A stretch of DNA of 8,887 nt from JBOGZD01 sp050697155 (GTDB taxonomy: Bacteria > Actinomycetota > Thermoleophilia > Solirubrobacterales > 70-9), in the NCBI GenBank assembly GCA_050697155.1, contig JBOGZD010000116.1, positions 1-8,887 on the forward strand. Reading direction: 5' to 3'. A program made the position numbers and the translations under genes. The notes below the pieces were generated by a model. It was not told where the DNA came from, made no database searches, and saw only the letters and a list, made by a program, of their open reading frames with translations. Positions 1-5,931 of this stretch are shown piece by piece. The number at the start of each line of letters is the position of its first letter. The first letter of the stretch is position 1.

Positions 1-8
1 ACCTTCAA
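1..8 (-). CDS. Possible start of a leftward gene (only 2.7 codons in window)
   Basis: On the minus strand an AGGAGG ribosome-binding site (plus-strand CCTCCT at 15-20) is followed after 6 bases by TTG AAG GT, which would begin a protein Met-Lys-Val. The site and spacing are ideal, and the position fits a new leftward gene beginning after the hairpin at 78-100. Too little of the gene is inside the window to say anything about its product, and I found no clear promoter between the hairpin and this site. The alternative is that 1-77 is the tail of a rightward gene: one plus-strand frame closes with TGA at 48-50. Confidence 0.25.
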
Positions 9-77
9 GGTGATCCTCCTGGGTTCGAGCTTCGACTCTGGACAAGCTGAAGAATCGCTGCTCAGGCGGACGAAACG

Positions 78-100
78 GCGCCCCGGGAAACCCGGGGCGC
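78..100 (-). terminator. Perfect 10-bp GC hairpin, probable terminator of the dehydrogenase gene
   Basis: The arms GCGCCCCGGG (78-87) and CCCGGGGCGC (91-100) are exact reverse complements around a 3-base AAA loop. The hairpin lies about 50 bases beyond the stop codon of the leftward alcohol dehydrogenase gene, where a factor-independent terminator is expected. Neither side has a clean T-run, which is common in GC-rich actinobacteria, so orientation is not certain. It could also serve a rightward gene ending before position 78. Confidence 0.6.
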
Positions 101-150
101 TTCACCTTGGTGCAAGATCGGGGCTAGAACCGTCGAAATCTGCTCCGCGC

Positions 151-1185
151 TCATGGGCGCAACACGATCTTGAGCGCCTCGCGTCGATCGTAGATCTCGT
201 ACGCCTCCGCGGCCTGGTCGAGATCCATGTGATGGGTGACCAGCGGCCGCGGGTCCAGCCTGCCCGCTGCGAGCCCCTCGAGCACCCGATCGAGGTGCTT
301 GATCACGTTCGCGTGCCCGGTCCGAAGGGTGAGCGCCTTGATCCAGACGATCCCCATGTGGATCTCGATCCGCTCGGCGTAGACGCCGGTGGCCGAGACC
401 ACTCCCGCCTTGCGGGTCAGGCGGCAGGCGAGCTCGAGCGCGTCGGGATGGCCGACCGCGTCGATGGTCGCGTCGGCCCCGCGGCCCTCGGTCGCCGCCT
501 TTACCGCCGAGCGCGGGTCGTCCTCGGTGAGGTGGACCGCGGTGGCCCCGAAGGACTCCGCCACCCGTAGGCGGTCGTCGACGGTATCGACGGCGATCAC
601 CTGCGCGGCGCCGGCGGCGAATGCCGCCTGAACGGCGCAGAGGCCGACGGGGCCAAGCCCGAGCACGGCGACCGCGGACCCGTCGCCCACCCCCGCCTCA
701 ACCACCGCGTGGTAGCCGGTCCCCATCACGTCGCCGGCGAACAGGGCGACGTCGTCGTCGATCCCCTCGGGGACGCGGCGCAGAGTGAGGTCGGCGTTCG
801 GGACCAGCAGGCGCTCGGCCTGGGCGCCCTGGAGGGACCCGAGGGTCTTGCCGTGGCCGAACACCCGCCCCCGGTCGCACTTGTGGAAGTCGCCGCGGGC
901 GCAGAAGAAGCAGTCGCCGCACGCGGTGCAGTAGGTGCCGAGGACCCGGTCGCCGACCCCGACCTGCTCGACCGCGTCCCCGGCGGCGACCACGGTGCCG
1001 ACGTACTCGTGGCCGAGGGTGAAGCCGGGCTCGACCGCGACCCGGCCGTGGTAGATGTGGAGGTCCGAGCCGCAGACCCCGGTCGCCTCCACCCGGATCA
1101 CGACGTCGTCGGCCGCCTGCGGCTCGGGGTCGGGACGATCCTCGATCCCGACCTCGCCCGGCGCCTGGAAGGTGACCGCCCGCAT
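151..1185 (-). CDS. Zinc-dependent medium-chain alcohol dehydrogenase (formaldehyde dehydrogenase-like group)
   Basis: This is a 344-residue cytoplasmic oxidoreductase, predicted to interconvert an alcohol and an aldehyde or ketone with NAD(H). The N-terminal GroES-like domain has the catalytic-zinc residues Cys38 (GVCGSD) and His59-Glu60 (GHE), with Asp152 as a plausible further ligand. The structural-zinc site is Cys89, Cys92, Cys95 and Cys103 in the usual CxxCxxCx7C spacing. The Rossmann domain has GLGPVG at 176-181, and Asp200 at the end of the second strand favours NAD over NADP. The GDVMGTGYHA stretch (151-160) resembles the formaldehyde/threonine dehydrogenase branch of the family. Length and both ends look complete. 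The MRAVTF start is typical of the family. No ribosome-binding site precedes it, and a TANNNT element ends 9 bases upstream, so the mRNA may be leaderless. It is transcribed away from the reductase and transporter cluster. The actual substrate is unknown. Confidence 0.93.
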   Translation of the reverse strand: MRAVTFQAPGEVGIEDRPDPEPQAADDVVIRVEATGVCGSDLHIYHGRVAVEPGFTLGHEYVGTVVAAGDAVEQVGVGDRVLGTYCTACGDCFFCARGDFHKCDRGRVFGHGKTLGSLQGAQAERLLVPNADLTLRRVPEGIDDDVALFAGDVMGTGYHAVVEAGVGDGSAVAVLGLGPVGLCAVQAAFAAGAAQVIAVDTVDDRLRVAESFGATAVHLTEDDPRSAVKAATEGRGADATIDAVGHPDALELACRLTRKAGVVSATGVYAERIEIHMGIVWIKALTLRTGHANVIKHLDRVLEGLAAGRLDPRPLVTHHMDLDQAAEAYEIYDRREALKIVLRP

Positions 1186-1194
1186 CGGCGCCGG

Positions 1195-1200
1195 ACTCTA
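1195..1200 (-). promoter_or_regulatory. Candidate -10 element of the alcohol dehydrogenase gene
   Basis: The minus strand reads TAGAGT, fitting the actinobacterial TANNNT pattern. It ends 9 bases before the ATG, so transcription would begin within about 3 bases of the start codon. That agrees with the absence of a ribosome-binding site. No matching -35 hexamer is visible. Confidence 0.35.
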
Positions 1201-1206
1201 CGAGGT

Positions 1207-1212
1207 TAGGGT
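1207..1212 (+). promoter_or_regulatory. Candidate -10 element of the reductase/transporter operon
   Basis: The plus strand reads TAGGGT, fitting TANNNT. It would place the transcript start near 1219, leaving a leader of roughly 28 bases that includes the ribosome-binding site. No clear -35 hexamer lies at the expected distance. Confidence 0.3.
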
Positions 1213-1226
1213 TGGGGGACCCGACC
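1210..1226. promoter_or_regulatory. Imperfect palindrome, possible operator
   Basis: GGTTGGG (1210-1216) and CCCGACC (1220-1226) are complementary at 6 of 7 positions around a GGA centre, the exception being a T opposite G. The palindrome overlaps the end of the rightward -10 candidate and its predicted transcript start, a position suited to a repressor. No regulator gene is in the window, and a chance match in GC-rich DNA is possible. Confidence 0.25.
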
Positions 1227-1236
1227 AGTCAGAAGC

Positions 1237-1242
1237 GGAGGT
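1237..1242 (+). promoter_or_regulatory. Ribosome-binding site fixing the reductase start
   Basis: GGAGGT lies 4 bases before the ATG at 1247. This supports 1247 as the start rather than any in-frame codon farther upstream, which would run into the opposing dehydrogenase gene. Confidence 0.8.
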
Positions 1243-1246
1243 AACG

Positions 1247-2122
1247 ATGGCCAACGACCCCGGAGCGGTGCTGATCACCGGCTGTTCGTCGGGAATCGGC
1301 GAGCAGACGGCCCGACGCCTTGCGCGCCGCGGCTGGACGGTTTACGCGACCGCGCGCCGTCCCGATTCGATCGCCGGACTCGCCGAGGCGGGCTGTCGGA
1401 CGCTGGCCCTCGACGTCACCGACGAGGGATCGATGCGGGCGGCGGTCGACGAGGTCGAGGGCGCCGCCGGCTCGGTCGGGGCCCTGGTCAACAACGCGGG
1501 GTACAGCCAGTCGGGCGCGCTCGAGACCGTGCCCATGGAGCGGATCAGGGCGCAGTTCGAAACCAACGTCTTCGGGCTGATCAGGATGTGCCAACTGGTG
1601 CTGCCCGGCATGCGCCGGGCCGGCCGGGGACGGATCGTCAACCTGAGCTCGATGGGCGGCAAGCTCGTCTTTCCGGGCGGCGGCGCCTACCACGCGACCA
1701 AGCACGCGGTCGAGGCGCTGTCGGACGCGCTGCGCTACGAGGTGCGTGGGTTCGGGGTCGAGGTGGTGATCATCGAGCCGGGCCTGATCACAACCCGGTT
1801 CGGCGAGACCGCGGCGGGCTCGATCGCCGATGCCGACGGGCGGACGGAGCTCGGGGAGGAGGTCGATCCCTACGCGCGGTTCAACGCAGCGGTCGGCTCG
1901 GTGACCGCCGGCGCCTACGAGGGACCGTTGCGATATCTCGGCGGGCCGCCGGACACGGTGGCGAAGGTGATCGAGCGTGCGCTCAGCGCCCGCTCGCCGC
2001 GCCCGCGTTACAAGGTGACCCCGTCCGCCCGTCTCGCCCTCTTCGGCCGCCGGCTCTCGCCGGACCGCGTCTGGGACGCGGCGATGCGCGTCCAGTTCCC
2101 CTCGCCGGGCCGATCCCGCTGA
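1247..2122 (+). CDS. Classical short-chain dehydrogenase/reductase
   Basis: This 291-residue protein is a complete classical SDR, a soluble NAD(P)-dependent oxidoreductase. It has the cofactor motif TGCSSGIG (11-18), Asp56-Val57-Thr58 that contacts the adenine, the NNAG motif (82-85), and the catalytic set Asn107, Ser135, Tyr148 and Lys152 (YxxxK as YHATK). PGLITT follows the active site. Arg37-Arg38 after the second strand suggests NADP preference. The overall pattern resembles the 17-beta-hydroxysteroid dehydrogenase-like branch, whose members act on many hydroxyl/keto substrates, so no specific substrate is claimed. The C-terminal 80 residues extend beyond the core fold and end in a basic, proline-rich tail. 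It is the first gene of the rightward cluster: its TGA lies 7 bases before the binding-protein start. A reductase leading a transporter operon suggests it handles the imported compound. Confidence 0.93.
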   Translation: MANDPGAVLITGCSSGIGEQTARRLARRGWTVYATARRPDSIAGLAEAGCRTLALDVTDEGSMRAAVDEVEGAAGSVGALVNNAGYSQSGALETVPMERIRAQFETNVFGLIRMCQLVLPGMRRAGRGRIVNLSSMGGKLVFPGGGAYHATKHAVEALSDALRYEVRGFGVEVVIIEPGLITTRFGETAAGSIADADGRTELGEEVDPYARFNAAVGSVTAGAYEGPLRYLGGPPDTVAKVIERALSARSPRPRYKVTPSARLALFGRRLSPDRVWDAAMRVQFPSPGRSR

Positions 2123-2129
2123 TGCGCCG

Positions 2130-3776
2130 GTGCGACACCTAGCGAGCGCGCTTCCGATTCTCGCGGTGGCCGGCCTGCTGGCGGCCTGCGGGACCGAGGA
2201 GCCGGCCACGAACGAGATCGTGATCTCGCAGACCTCGCAGCCCGACCGCCTCGACCCGGCGCTCTCCTACGAGGTCAACTCGTGGGAGCCGCTGTGGCTC
2301 GTCTACACGCCGCTGCTCACCTATCGCCACGCCGAGGGCACCGACGGCGCCGAGCTGATCCCCGGGCTGGCGGCCGACCTGCCCGAGGTCTCCGACGACG
2401 GCACCGTCTACGAGCTCGAGCTGCGCGACCGGCTCGAGTACTCCGACGGCACCGAGGCGAAGGCGGGCGACTTCGAGCACACGATCAAGCGGGTGCTGGC
2501 GCTCGAGAGCGGCGGGCTGGGCTTCTACGACGGGATCGCCGGCGCGCGGGAGTACCTGCGCGCGGGAGATCCCGACGCAGACATCTCGGGGATCGAGACC
2601 GTCGACGAGACCGGTGAGATCACGATCACGCTGACCGAGCCCGACGCGACCTTCTCCAACGTGCTGGCGATGAACTTCGCCGGGCTGGTCCCGGGCGACA
2701 CCCCGTTCGAGAACATGACCGCCGACCCGCCGCCCGGGGTCGGCCCGTATGAGATCACCGAGTCGTCGCCGAACCGCCAGTTCGTGCTCGAGCGCAACCA
2801 GCGCTTCGACGAGCTCGACATCCCGGACATACCCACCGGCAACATCGACAAGATCACGACGAGGATCGTGCGCAGCGAGCGCGAGCAGGCCCAGGACGTG
2901 CTCGACAACGAGCTCGACTACATGCAGGACCCGCCCCCGCCCGACCTGAAGCCGACCGTCCTCGAGCAGGCCGGCGACCGCTACACCGAGCACGCCACGG
3001 TCTCCACGTACTACTTCTTCCTCAACCACCGCACGGCGCCGTTCGACGACCCGAAGGTACGCGCGGCGGTCAACTACGGCCTCGACCGCTCCGGCCTTGC
3101 GCGAATCTACGCCGGAACGCTCAAGCCGGGCTGTGCGTTCCTGGCGCCGGGGATGCCCGGCTATGACGAGGCGCTCGACACCAGCGAGTGTCCCTACGGC
3201 GATCCCGAGCAGCCACCCGACCTCGACCGCGCCCGAGAGCTGATCACCGAAGCGGGAGCGTCGGGCACCGGGGTGACCGTGTGGGGCAGCAACGAGGAGG
3301 ACACCCAGGCGGTGACCGAGGCCTACGCGGAGATGCTCAACCAGATCGGCCTCGTCGCCGAGCCGCGGATCGTCGACGCGGGCATTTACTACGCCACGGT
3401 CGAGAACCAGAGGACCCAGGCTCAGACCGGCTTCAACACCTGGTTCCAGGACTTTCCCCACCCGCTCAACTTCTATTTCCTGGTCGACGGCGACTCGATC
3501 CAGGCGACCAACAACAAGAACCCGGGCAACGTCGACGACCTGCAGGTGGACCTGGAGATCGACAGGCTCCGCGGGGCGCCCGAGCTCGACGCGGTGACCG
3601 ATGACTGGGAGAGCCTCGACCGCTACCTGGTCGACCCGGCGCAGAGTCACGTGGCGCCGTTCGGCCACAAGGAGATCGCCACGTTCCTGTCCGAGCGGAT
3701 CGATCCCGGGAGCGCCATCTTCCACCCGCTGTACCGAAACGACTACTCGAGCTGGGAGCTGAAGGAAGGGGGATAG
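2130..3776 (+). CDS. ABC transporter substrate-binding lipoprotein, family 5 (binding protein 1)
   Basis: This 548-residue extracytoplasmic receptor belongs to the dipeptide/oligopeptide/nickel/glycoside class (SBP_bac_5). The GTG start gives a short signal peptide, a hydrophobic stretch at about 4-19 and the lipobox LAAC with Cys20 as the lipidated residue. Family features include PDRLDPALSYE near residue 37, the LEYSDGT region (about 102-108, the counterpart of the usual FSDG), and GVGPY at about 203-207. Cys335 and Cys354 flank a loop and could form a disulphide. The C-terminal lobe has the WFQDFPHP segment commonly near the ligand pocket. No ribosome-binding site precedes the GTG, which lies 7 bases after the reductase stop, so translation is probably coupled. 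A start at ATG 2122 would stop after six codons. The permease genes follow directly. The ligand is unknown. Confidence 0.9.
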   Translation: MRHLASALPILAVAGLLAACGTEEPATNEIVISQTSQPDRLDPALSYEVNSWEPLWLVYTPLLTYRHAEGTDGAELIPGLAADLPEVSDDGTVYELELRDRLEYSDGTEAKAGDFEHTIKRVLALESGGLGFYDGIAGAREYLRAGDPDADISGIETVDETGEITITLTEPDATFSNVLAMNFAGLVPGDTPFENMTADPPPGVGPYEITESSPNRQFVLERNQRFDELDIPDIPTGNIDKITTRIVRSEREQAQDVLDNELDYMQDPPPPDLKPTVLEQAGDRYTEHATVSTYYFFLNHRTAPFDDPKVRAAVNYGLDRSGLARIYAGTLKPGCAFLAPGMPGYDEALDTSECPYGDPEQPPDLDRARELITEAGASGTGVTVWGSNEEDTQAVTEAYAEMLNQIGLVAEPRIVDAGIYYATVENQRTQAQTGFNTWFQDFPHPLNFYFLVDGDSIQATNNKNPGNVDDLQVDLEIDRLRGAPELDAVTDDWESLDRYLVDPAQSHVAPFGHKEIATFLSERIDPGSAIFHPLYRNDYSSWELKEGG

Positions 3777-3781
3777 GGCCG

Positions 3782-4738
3782 ATGCCCGCGGCGGCCCTGT
3801 CGCTGCGTCTCCTGCGAGACGACCCGGTGGCGCTCGGGTTCGGCGTCATGCTCGTCGTGCTGGTCGCCGCCTGCATCGCGGCTCCGCTGTGGGCGACGCA
3901 CGTCGCCCACACGACCCCGTTCGAAACCCACCTCTCGGACACGGTCGAGGTCGACGGCGGGCGGGTCGACGTCGTCGATCGCAACGGGGTCCCGATCGGG
4001 CCCACCTGGCGGGGCGAGTTCTTCCTCGGCGCCGATCGCAACGGCCGCGACACGATGGTGCGCCTGCTCTACGGCGGGCGCAACTCGCTGCTGATCGGGA
4101 TCTCGGCCGGTCTGGCGACGACGGCGCTCGGCGTCCTGCTCGGCCTTGTCGCCGGCTACCTTCGCGGCTGGGTCGATGCGGTCGTCTCGCGGCTGCTCGA
4201 CGTGCTCTGGGCGTTCCCGGTGGTCCTGCTCGGGATCGCGCTCGGCAGCGCGCTGGCGATCGACGGCCTGCGGCTCGGCCCGCTCGAGATCGAGGGCGGC
4301 AGCCTGCTGATCCCGATCGTGGTGATCGCCTTCGTCTACGTCCCCTACGTCGCGCGGCCGATCCGCGGCCGGGTGCTCTCCCTGCGCGAGCGCGAGTTCG
4401 TCGAGGCCGCCCGCGGCCAGGGGATGAGCGGGCGTCAGGTGATCGCCGGCGAGATCCTTCCCAACGTCGCCCCGACGATCCTCGTCCTCCTGCCGTTGCT
4501 GGTCGCGAACGCGATCCTGCTCGAGGCGGCCCTCTCGTTCCTCGGCGCCGGGGTGCAGCCGCCCGACCCGTCCTGGGGGTCGATGATCGACGACGGGGTC
4601 GAGCGGATCGTCACCGCCCCCTACCTGGCGATCGCCCCCGGCCTGATGCTGGTGCTGACCGTGCTGGCGCTGAACGTGTTCGGCGACGGGGTCCGCGCCG
4701 CCCTCGACCCGCGCACCGGCCTGAGGATCGGACGCTGA
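3782..4738 (+). CDS. ABC transporter permease, DppC type (permease 1)
   Basis: This 318-residue inner-membrane protein would form half of the translocation pore of a peptide/nickel/opine-type importer. Six membrane segments are visible at about 17-38, 101-125, 140-158, 174-190, 232-253 and 281-304. The DppC hallmark GADRNGRD lies at 83-90. The cytoplasmic coupling loop that docks on the ATPase has EFVEAARGQG at 205-214, and the late motif ALSFLGAGVQPPDPSWG follows. A periplasmic stretch of about 45 residues after the first segment contains a small acidic, valine-rich insert. The gene begins 5 bases after the binding-protein stop with a purine-rich AAGGGGGA ribosome-binding site. Its TGA overlaps the next ATG by one base. 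It comes before the DppB-type gene, the reverse of the usual order. Confidence 0.93.
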   Translation: MPAAALSLRLLRDDPVALGFGVMLVVLVAACIAAPLWATHVAHTTPFETHLSDTVEVDGGRVDVVDRNGVPIGPTWRGEFFLGADRNGRDTMVRLLYGGRNSLLIGISAGLATTALGVLLGLVAGYLRGWVDAVVSRLLDVLWAFPVVLLGIALGSALAIDGLRLGPLEIEGGSLLIPIVVIAFVYVPYVARPIRGRVLSLREREFVEAARGQGMSGRQVIAGEILPNVAPTILVLLPLLVANAILLEAALSFLGAGVQPPDPSWGSMIDDGVERIVTAPYLAIAPGLMLVLTVLALNVFGDGVRAALDPRTGLRIGR

Positions 4739-5739
4739 TGGCGGCGGGATCCCGGCCCGGCTCGACCCTGGGCGGCTTCGTCGCGCGCCGGATGTTCTCC
4801 ATGGTCCTGGTGCTGTTCGCGGTCTCGGTGATCACGTTCCTGATCTTCAACGTGATCCCGAACGGCGACCCGGCGGTGCGGATGGCCGGCAAGCAGCCGA
4901 CCGAGCAGCAGATCGAGGCGATCCGCGAGGAGTGGGAGTTCGACGAGCCGCTGCCGGTCCAGTACTGGACCACGATGGAGAAGCTGCTCACCGGCGACCT
5001 GGTCAGCTACTTCACCGGGCTCAACGTCACAGACGAGATCTGGAAGGGGCTGCCGCGAACGCTCTCGCTGGCGATCGGCGCCGCGGTGATCTGGGCGTTG
5101 GTCGGGGTCGGGCTCGGGCTGCTCGGCGCGGTCCGGGCGGGCAGGGTGTCCGACCGGCTGCTGACCGTGCTCGCCCTGGTTGGAGTCTCGATGCCGGTGT
5201 TCTGGATCGGAGCGCTGATGAACCACTACCTCGGCTTCGAGCTCTCGCGGACGCTCGGGTTCGACCTGTTTCCCAACGGCGGCTACGTCGAGCTCACGGC
5301 GGACCCGCTCGGATGGCTCCACCACCTGCTGCTGCCTTGGGCCGCGCTGTCGATCCTGTTCGTCGGCATCTACTCGCGGATCGTGCGCGCCGACGCGCTC
5401 GAGGCGATGGGCGAGGACTACGTCCGCACCGCCCGCGCGAAGGGCGTCTCCGAGCGCCGGCTGTGGCTGCGCCACGTGCTGCGCAGCTCGCTCGTGCCCG
5501 TCGTCACCGTCTGGGGCCTCGACTTCGCCGTCGTCATCGGCGGCGGCGCGATCCTGACCGAGACGGTGTTCGACCTCCAGGGCGTCGGGCAGTACACCGC
5601 CGACGCCGTGGGACAGCTCGACCTGCCGCCGCTGCTCGGGGTGACGATGCTGGGGGCGTTCTTCGTCGTAGTGGTCAACACCGCGGTCGACGTCGCCTAC
5701 GCGGCCCTCGACCCCCGCATTCGACTGGGCGACTCCTGA
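4738..5739 (+). CDS. ABC transporter permease, DppB type
   Basis: This 333-residue membrane protein is the partner half of the importer pore. The N-terminal segment (about 19-40) leads into VIPNGDPA, the signature that follows the first membrane helix in DppB proteins. Further segments lie at about 109-132, 142-166, 195-213, 251-275 and 299-322. The ATPase-docking loop is at about 222-236 (EAMGEDYVRTARAKG), and the protein ends with the ALDPRIR motif. The ATG start overlaps the TGA of the preceding permease gene (TGATG), which implies coupled translation and one transcript. The reading frame stays open far upstream of this ATG, but that part is only an out-of-frame reading of the preceding permease. 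It is the only DppB-type gene in the window and may therefore serve both DppC-type partners. Confidence 0.93.
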   Translation: MAAGSRPGSTLGGFVARRMFSMVLVLFAVSVITFLIFNVIPNGDPAVRMAGKQPTEQQIEAIREEWEFDEPLPVQYWTTMEKLLTGDLVSYFTGLNVTDEIWKGLPRTLSLAIGAAVIWALVGVGLGLLGAVRAGRVSDRLLTVLALVGVSMPVFWIGALMNHYLGFELSRTLGFDLFPNGGYVELTADPLGWLHHLLLPWAALSILFVGIYSRIVRADALEAMGEDYVRTARAKGVSERRLWLRHVLRSSLVPVVTVWGLDFAVVIGGGAILTETVFDLQGVGQYTADAVGQLDLPPLLGVTMLGAFFVVVVNTAVDVAYAALDPRIRLGDS

Positions 5740-5780
5740 CGCAACGAATCCGCCATCTCCAGCCGGGCGAGTTTACGTTC

Positions 5781-5835
5781 GCGCGTGCGAGGTGAACGAA
5801 TGGGGGCCACCGGCCCGGACACGCGCATTTCACCT
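5781..5835 (+). promoter_or_regulatory. Candidate two-state RNA switch covering a ribosome-binding site
   Basis: GCGCGTG (5781-5787) is the exact complement of CACGCGC (5820-5826), and AGGTGAA (5790-5796) of TTCACCT (5829-5835). The order is A-B-A'-B', so the stems interlock. With only 2 bases between A and B and between A' and B', they are probably alternatives. Stem A leaves the AGGTGA ribosome-binding site of the small ORF in the loop, while stem B buries it. Seven-base matches can arise by chance in such GC-rich DNA, so function is inferred. Confidence 0.3.
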
Positions 5836-5859
5836 GCTCGGCCGCCGGGAACTACCTGA
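5800..5859 (+). CDS. Possible 19-residue leader peptide
   Basis: An ATG at 5800 is preceded by GAGGTGA (5789-5795) at a 4-base spacing, a better ribosome-binding site than that of the permease gene downstream. It opens a 19-codon frame (MGATGPDTRISPARPPGTT) ending at TGA 5857-5859. The peptide has no recognisable function, though a Pro-Pro pair near its end is the sort of sequence that can slow ribosomes. Its coding region contains the complement of its own ribosome-binding site. An ORF this short with a good site can also occur by chance. Confidence 0.25.
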   Translation: MGATGPDTRISPARPPGTT

Positions 5860-5872
5860 TTTCGGCGGTAGT
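5842..5872 (+). promoter_or_regulatory. Two mutually exclusive stems at the end of the leader ORF
   Basis: CCGCCG (5842-5847) pairs with CGGCGG (5863-5868), and ACTACC (5851-5856) pairs with GGTAGT (5867-5872). Both use bases 5867-5868, so only one stem can form in full at a time. The stop codon of the small ORF (5857-5859) lies in the loop of either. The same DNA could instead be a protein-binding site or part of a promoter. Confidence 0.25.
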
Positions 5873-5877
5873 AGTGT
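5872..5877 (+). promoter_or_regulatory. Weak candidate -10 element before the second permease
   Basis: TAGTGT fits TANNNT and lies about 55 bases before the permease start. A GGAACT at 5848-5853 sits 18 bases upstream and resembles the -35 element used by some alternative sigma factors, but no matching alternative-sigma -10 sequence accompanies it. It is weak evidence for an independent promoter of the second transporter block. Confidence 0.2.
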
Positions 5878-5931
5878 TCGCCCGCGGAGGAGTGCCCGGA
5901 CGAATTGACGCGACCGAGGACGGAACGCTAG

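Larger units (their letters stand above)
1186..1246. promoter_or_regulatory. Divergent promoter region between the two dehydrogenase genes
   Basis: This 61-bp gap separates the start codons of two genes that point away from each other, so it must hold both promoters unless one lies inside a gene. It contains one candidate -10 element on each strand, an imperfect palindrome, and the ribosome-binding site of the rightward gene. No convincing -35 hexamer was found for either direction. Such a short shared region makes joint regulation of the two genes likely. Confidence 0.6.
5740..5931 (+). other. 192-bp intergenic leader between the two transporter blocks
   Basis: This is the longest gap in the window. 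It contains no strong T-tailed terminator for the upstream genes. It holds a possible 19-codon ORF with its own ribosome-binding site, two interlocked 7-bp inverted repeats, a small GGGCC-ACC-GGCCC hairpin (5804-5816), a second pair of competing 6-bp stems, and a TANNNT element at 5872-5877. The second block could have its own promoter here, or the gap could be a regulated leader on a longer transcript. The sequence alone does not decide. Confidence 0.5.

Noticed and set aside
10..570. Open frame on the plus strand from the left edge
   Set aside because: Most of it is antisense to the alcohol dehydrogenase and it runs through the hairpin at 78-100. No domain is recognisable.
1055..1246. Upstream in-frame start for the short-chain reductase
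   Set aside because: It would overlap the opposing dehydrogenase gene and add a meaningless N terminus, while a good ribosome-binding site precedes 1247.
2139..3725. Long open frame of 528 codons on the minus strand
   Set aside because: It lies exactly opposite binding protein 1, is rich in Arg, Val and Leu without recognisable motifs, and reflects GC-rich codon positions. The plus-strand protein has a lipobox and family motifs.
3889..4737. Upstream extension of the DppB-type reading frame
   Set aside because: The frame is open but reads as Arg/Pro-rich sequence overlapping permease 1 in another frame. The ATG at 4738 gives the normal DppB N terminus.
5781..5835. A true H-type pseudoknot from the interlocked stems
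   Set aside because: The 2-base connectors are probably too short to cross a 7-bp stem, so alternative pairing is more likely than simultaneous pairing.
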